This document shows, piece by piece, positions 42,165 through 43,927 of a stretch of 43,927 nt of DNA. The notes under the pieces were generated by a model that was not told the origin of the DNA, ran no database searches, and saw only the letters and a list, made by a program, of their open reading frames with translations. Both the position numbers and the translations under genes were made by a program. This DNA comes from Flavobacteriaceae bacterium (lineage in GTDB: Bacteria > Bacteroidota > Bacteroidia > Flavobacteriales > Flavobacteriaceae), in NCBI GenBank assembly GCA_020346245.1, contig CP070778.1, forward strand, positions 2,473,922 through 2,517,848. Direction: 5' to 3'. How positions within the stretch are numbered: position 1 is the first letter of the stretch; each line of letters begins with the position of its first letter.

Positions 42165-43927
42165 ATGGATACTAGAAAAGAAAAATTCCCACACGGTATT
42201 CCGGGGCATAATTTAAGTGAAATAGAGAGGGAAATACCTATTGAAGAACCACCCGTATGGCCGGTTAATGATAAATTAAAAGTAATTGGCAAAAGGGTGA
42301 CAAGAATCGATGCCCTCGAAAAAGTGACCGGTAAAGCAAAATATACTTCTGACATTAAATTACCGGGAATGCTCTACGCCAAGATGTTGCGTTCCAATGT
42401 GCCACATGCAGTTATCACATCAATCGATATTTCAAAAGCAGAAAACCTCCGGGGTGTACATGCAGTTCACCTTATAGAGAATGACCAGAAGGAGGGCGAA
42501 GAAGATAGTGACGGTAAATATCCAATGGTAAAATATGCCGGGCAACCTCTGGGAGGCGTCGCCGCCGAAAGCCTGGAAATAGCCAAAGATGCCATCGCAT
42601 TGATCAAGGTTAACTACGAGGAGAAACCCTTTGTCATAGATATCGAAGCCGCTATGGAACTCAATGCACCCATTGTGTTTGATGTGCCAATTGCCCAACA
42701 GGAAGATGGTGGAGATGTAGGAGAAACCCATGATGGGAGCAAGGGGGAAGGTAATGTCAGAGGTCCGTCGACCAGTAGTTTTTTTGGTGGACCCAGAGGT
42801 GATTTGGAAGCAGGTTTCAAAGAAGCCGATGTTGTGGTAGAAAGAACCTATCGCACACAGGTGCATACGCACATGCCATTGGAGACCCACGGCGTGGTGG
42901 TTGATTGGAATTCTGACCAAATGATGGTTTATGCGTCCACACAAAATACAAATAACGTTAGAAATGAAATGGCGAGTGTCTTTAATTTACCAAAAAGTAA
43001 AGTAAGGGTATTCTGTGATTTTATGGGAGGAGGATTTGGCGCAAAACACAGCGCCGGAAGCTTTGGACCCATGGCTGCAAATCTTGCCAAAAAAACGGGA
43101 AGACCAGTCTGGTTAATGTTAGACAGACAAGAAGAGCATATAGCTGAAGGAAACCGTCCAAATTCTATTCAATCGCTGAAAATAGGCGCCAGGAAAGATG
43201 GTGCTTTGACCGCTATTCAGCAACGTTCCCATGGAACAGCTGGTGTAAACCTGGGCGCCGGAGTTGGCCGGATTGCCCAAATTTTGTATCCCTGCCCTAA
43301 TTTTGCAACTGAACAATATGATGTATTAACCAATGCAGGACCAGGAGCTGCCTGGCGTGCACCCGGTAATGTTCAGGGAGCTTTTGGACTCGAGCAGGCT
43401 ATTGATGAATTGGCGGAGAAGCTGGAAATGGATCCATTGAAATACAGAGACATAATTGATAAAAGTGAAGTGCGAAAAGTAGAGCGCCAAAGAGGTGCAA
43501 AACTTTTTAACTGGTCTCGTCGCCAGCCTGCAGGCAGTGGCAAAGGAGTAATAAAGAAAGGTCTGGGTGTTGGCCAATCTACATGGCCGAGATTTGTAAC
43601 GCTCGATTCTTCGGTCGAAATTAAAATCCATAACGACGGTGGGGTAGAGATTCGATCCAGCGTCCAGGATATAGGGACAGGGACTAAAACTATTCTTGCC
43701 CAGGTAGTTGCAGAGGAATTAGGACTTCCGGTGGCAGCTATTACGGTCAACATCGGAGACACATTTTTCCCTGTTGGTCCGGGTTCCGGCGGAAGCGTAG
43801 TTACCGGATCCATTACCCCTCCGGCCCGTAATGCTGCTTATGAAGCTAAAAAAGCTCTTTTGAAAATGGTTGCCAAAAAATGGGAAACAGATTCGTCAGA
43901 TTTGTTTATTGAGAATGGTGAGGTAGG
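42165..43927 (+). CDS. molybdopterin-binding catalytic subunit of an XDH/aldehyde oxidoreductase-type enzyme (runs off window)
   Basis: The frame from the ATG at 42165 stays open to the window end, giving 587 complete codons of an expected roughly 720-780. It matches the large catalytic subunit (YagR/PaoC type) of molybdenum hydroxylases: KRVTRIDALEKVTGKAKYTSDI at the a/b hammerhead domain, CDFMGGGFGAKHSAGSFGP as the Mo-cofactor loop, AWRAPGNVQGAFGLEQAID, and SSVQDIGTGTKTI. It has no Tat signal of its own, so it would be exported together with the small subunit. Substrate (aldehyde or N-heterocycle) cannot be assigned. The C-terminal catalytic Glu (usually GVGE) lies beyond the window. Confidence 0.92.
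   Translation, partial: MDTRKEKFPHGIPGHNLSEIEREIPIEEPPVWPVNDKLKVIGKRVTRIDALEKVTGKAKYTSDIKLPGMLYAKMLRSNVPHAVITSIDISKAENLRGVHAVHLIENDQKEGEEDSDGKYPMVKYAGQPLGGVAAESLEIAKDAIALIKVNYEEKPFVIDIEAAMELNAPIVFDVPIAQQEDGGDVGETHDGSKGEGNVRGPSTSSFFGGPRGDLEAGFKEADVVVERTYRTQVHTHMPLETHGVVVDWNSDQMMVYASTQNTNNVRNEMASVFNLPKSKVRVFCDFMGGGFGAKHSAGSFGPMAANLAKKTGRPVWLMLDRQEEHIAEGNRPNSIQSLKIGARKDGALTAIQQRSHGTAGVNLGAGVGRIAQILYPCPNFATEQYDVLTNAGPGAAWRAPGNVQGAFGLEQAIDELAEKLEMDPLKYRDIIDKSEVRKVERQRGAKLFNWSRRQPAGSGKGVIKKGLGVGQSTWPRFVTLDSSVEIKIHNDGGVEIRSSVQDIGTGTKTILAQVVAEELGLPVAAITVNIGDTFFPVGPGSGGSVVTGSITPPARNAAYEAKKALLKMVAKKWETDSSDLFIENGEV

Noticed and set aside
42432..42944. Minus-strand ORF opposite the molybdopterin subunit
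   Set aside because: The plus-strand frame is an unbroken, family-matching protein; the opposite frame has no recognisable motif.
43326..43813. Minus-strand ORFs near the window end
   Set aside because: They are shadows of the open molybdopterin-subunit frame, which runs to the window edge.

Overview
The window looks like a chromosomal segment of a Flavobacteriaceae-type Bacteroidota. The evidence is a low-GC sequence, starts without Shine-Dalgarno sites, several -7 boxes of the form TAnnTTTG, a type IX secretion C-terminal sorting domain (11388-12545), a fused CcsB-CcsA cytochrome c assembly protein, a bacillithiol deacetylase (bshB1), and many small proteins of families I know mainly from Bacteroidota (DUF4290, DUF2911, DUF2520, DUF4136). 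The genus cannot be fixed from the sequence. I see no insertion sequence, phage gene, integrase or CRISPR array. Coding density is high and no gene-free stretch exceeds about 270 bases.

Layout. 1-1261 (minus): the 5' part of recQ and a P-loop ATPase. 1349-4081 (plus): DUF493, DUF4290, murA and a small acetyltransferase. 4145-11193 (minus): pirin, a secreted VOC protein, a TolB-like propeller, a CDGSH/4Fe-4S protein, an M20 amidohydrolase, then a very tight SRPBCC-SDR-photolyase cluster. 11388-13478 (plus): a T9SS-sorted protein and a DUF2911 protein, closed by a clear terminator. 13600-17943 (minus): a secreted PIG-L deacetylase, a 34-codon membrane protein and a sodium/solute symporter. 18052-21432 (minus): a compact DUF2520-KdsC-Maf-lipoprotein-MscS operon. 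21572-29013 (plus): ccsBA, an unknown membrane-anchored protein, a MATE exporter with a structured leader, and a trans-sulfuration enzyme with bshB1. 29010-31088 (minus): an orphan TPR histidine kinase. 31358-31431: tRNA-His with a textbook promoter and terminator. 31544-38030: an M28 peptidase, a glycine-zipper protein, an unknown secreted protein, a DUF4136 protein and a large MscS-family channel. 38176-43927: an octaheme cytochrome/TPR lipoprotein, an outer-membrane protein candidate, and a Tat-exported [2Fe-2S]/molybdopterin oxidoreductase running off the window.

How genes may work together. The trans-sulfuration enzyme and bshB1 share a promoter region and plausibly link cysteine supply to bacillithiol. 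CcsBA would attach haem to exported cytochromes such as the octaheme protein at 38176. The PIG-L enzyme, the 34-residue protein and the symporter form one translationally coupled unit that may deacetylate and import an unidentified substrate. The SRPBCC-SDR-photolyase genes are almost contiguous and suggest a light-damage module whose SDR has lost the canonical catalytic tyrosine. MurA carries Asp in place of the fosfomycin-target Cys.

Most interesting items: the 34-aa protein at 15311-15415, the degenerate SDR in the photolyase cluster, the octaheme-HEAT-TPR fusion, the structured leader before the MATE gene, and the inverted repeat at 33180-33211.
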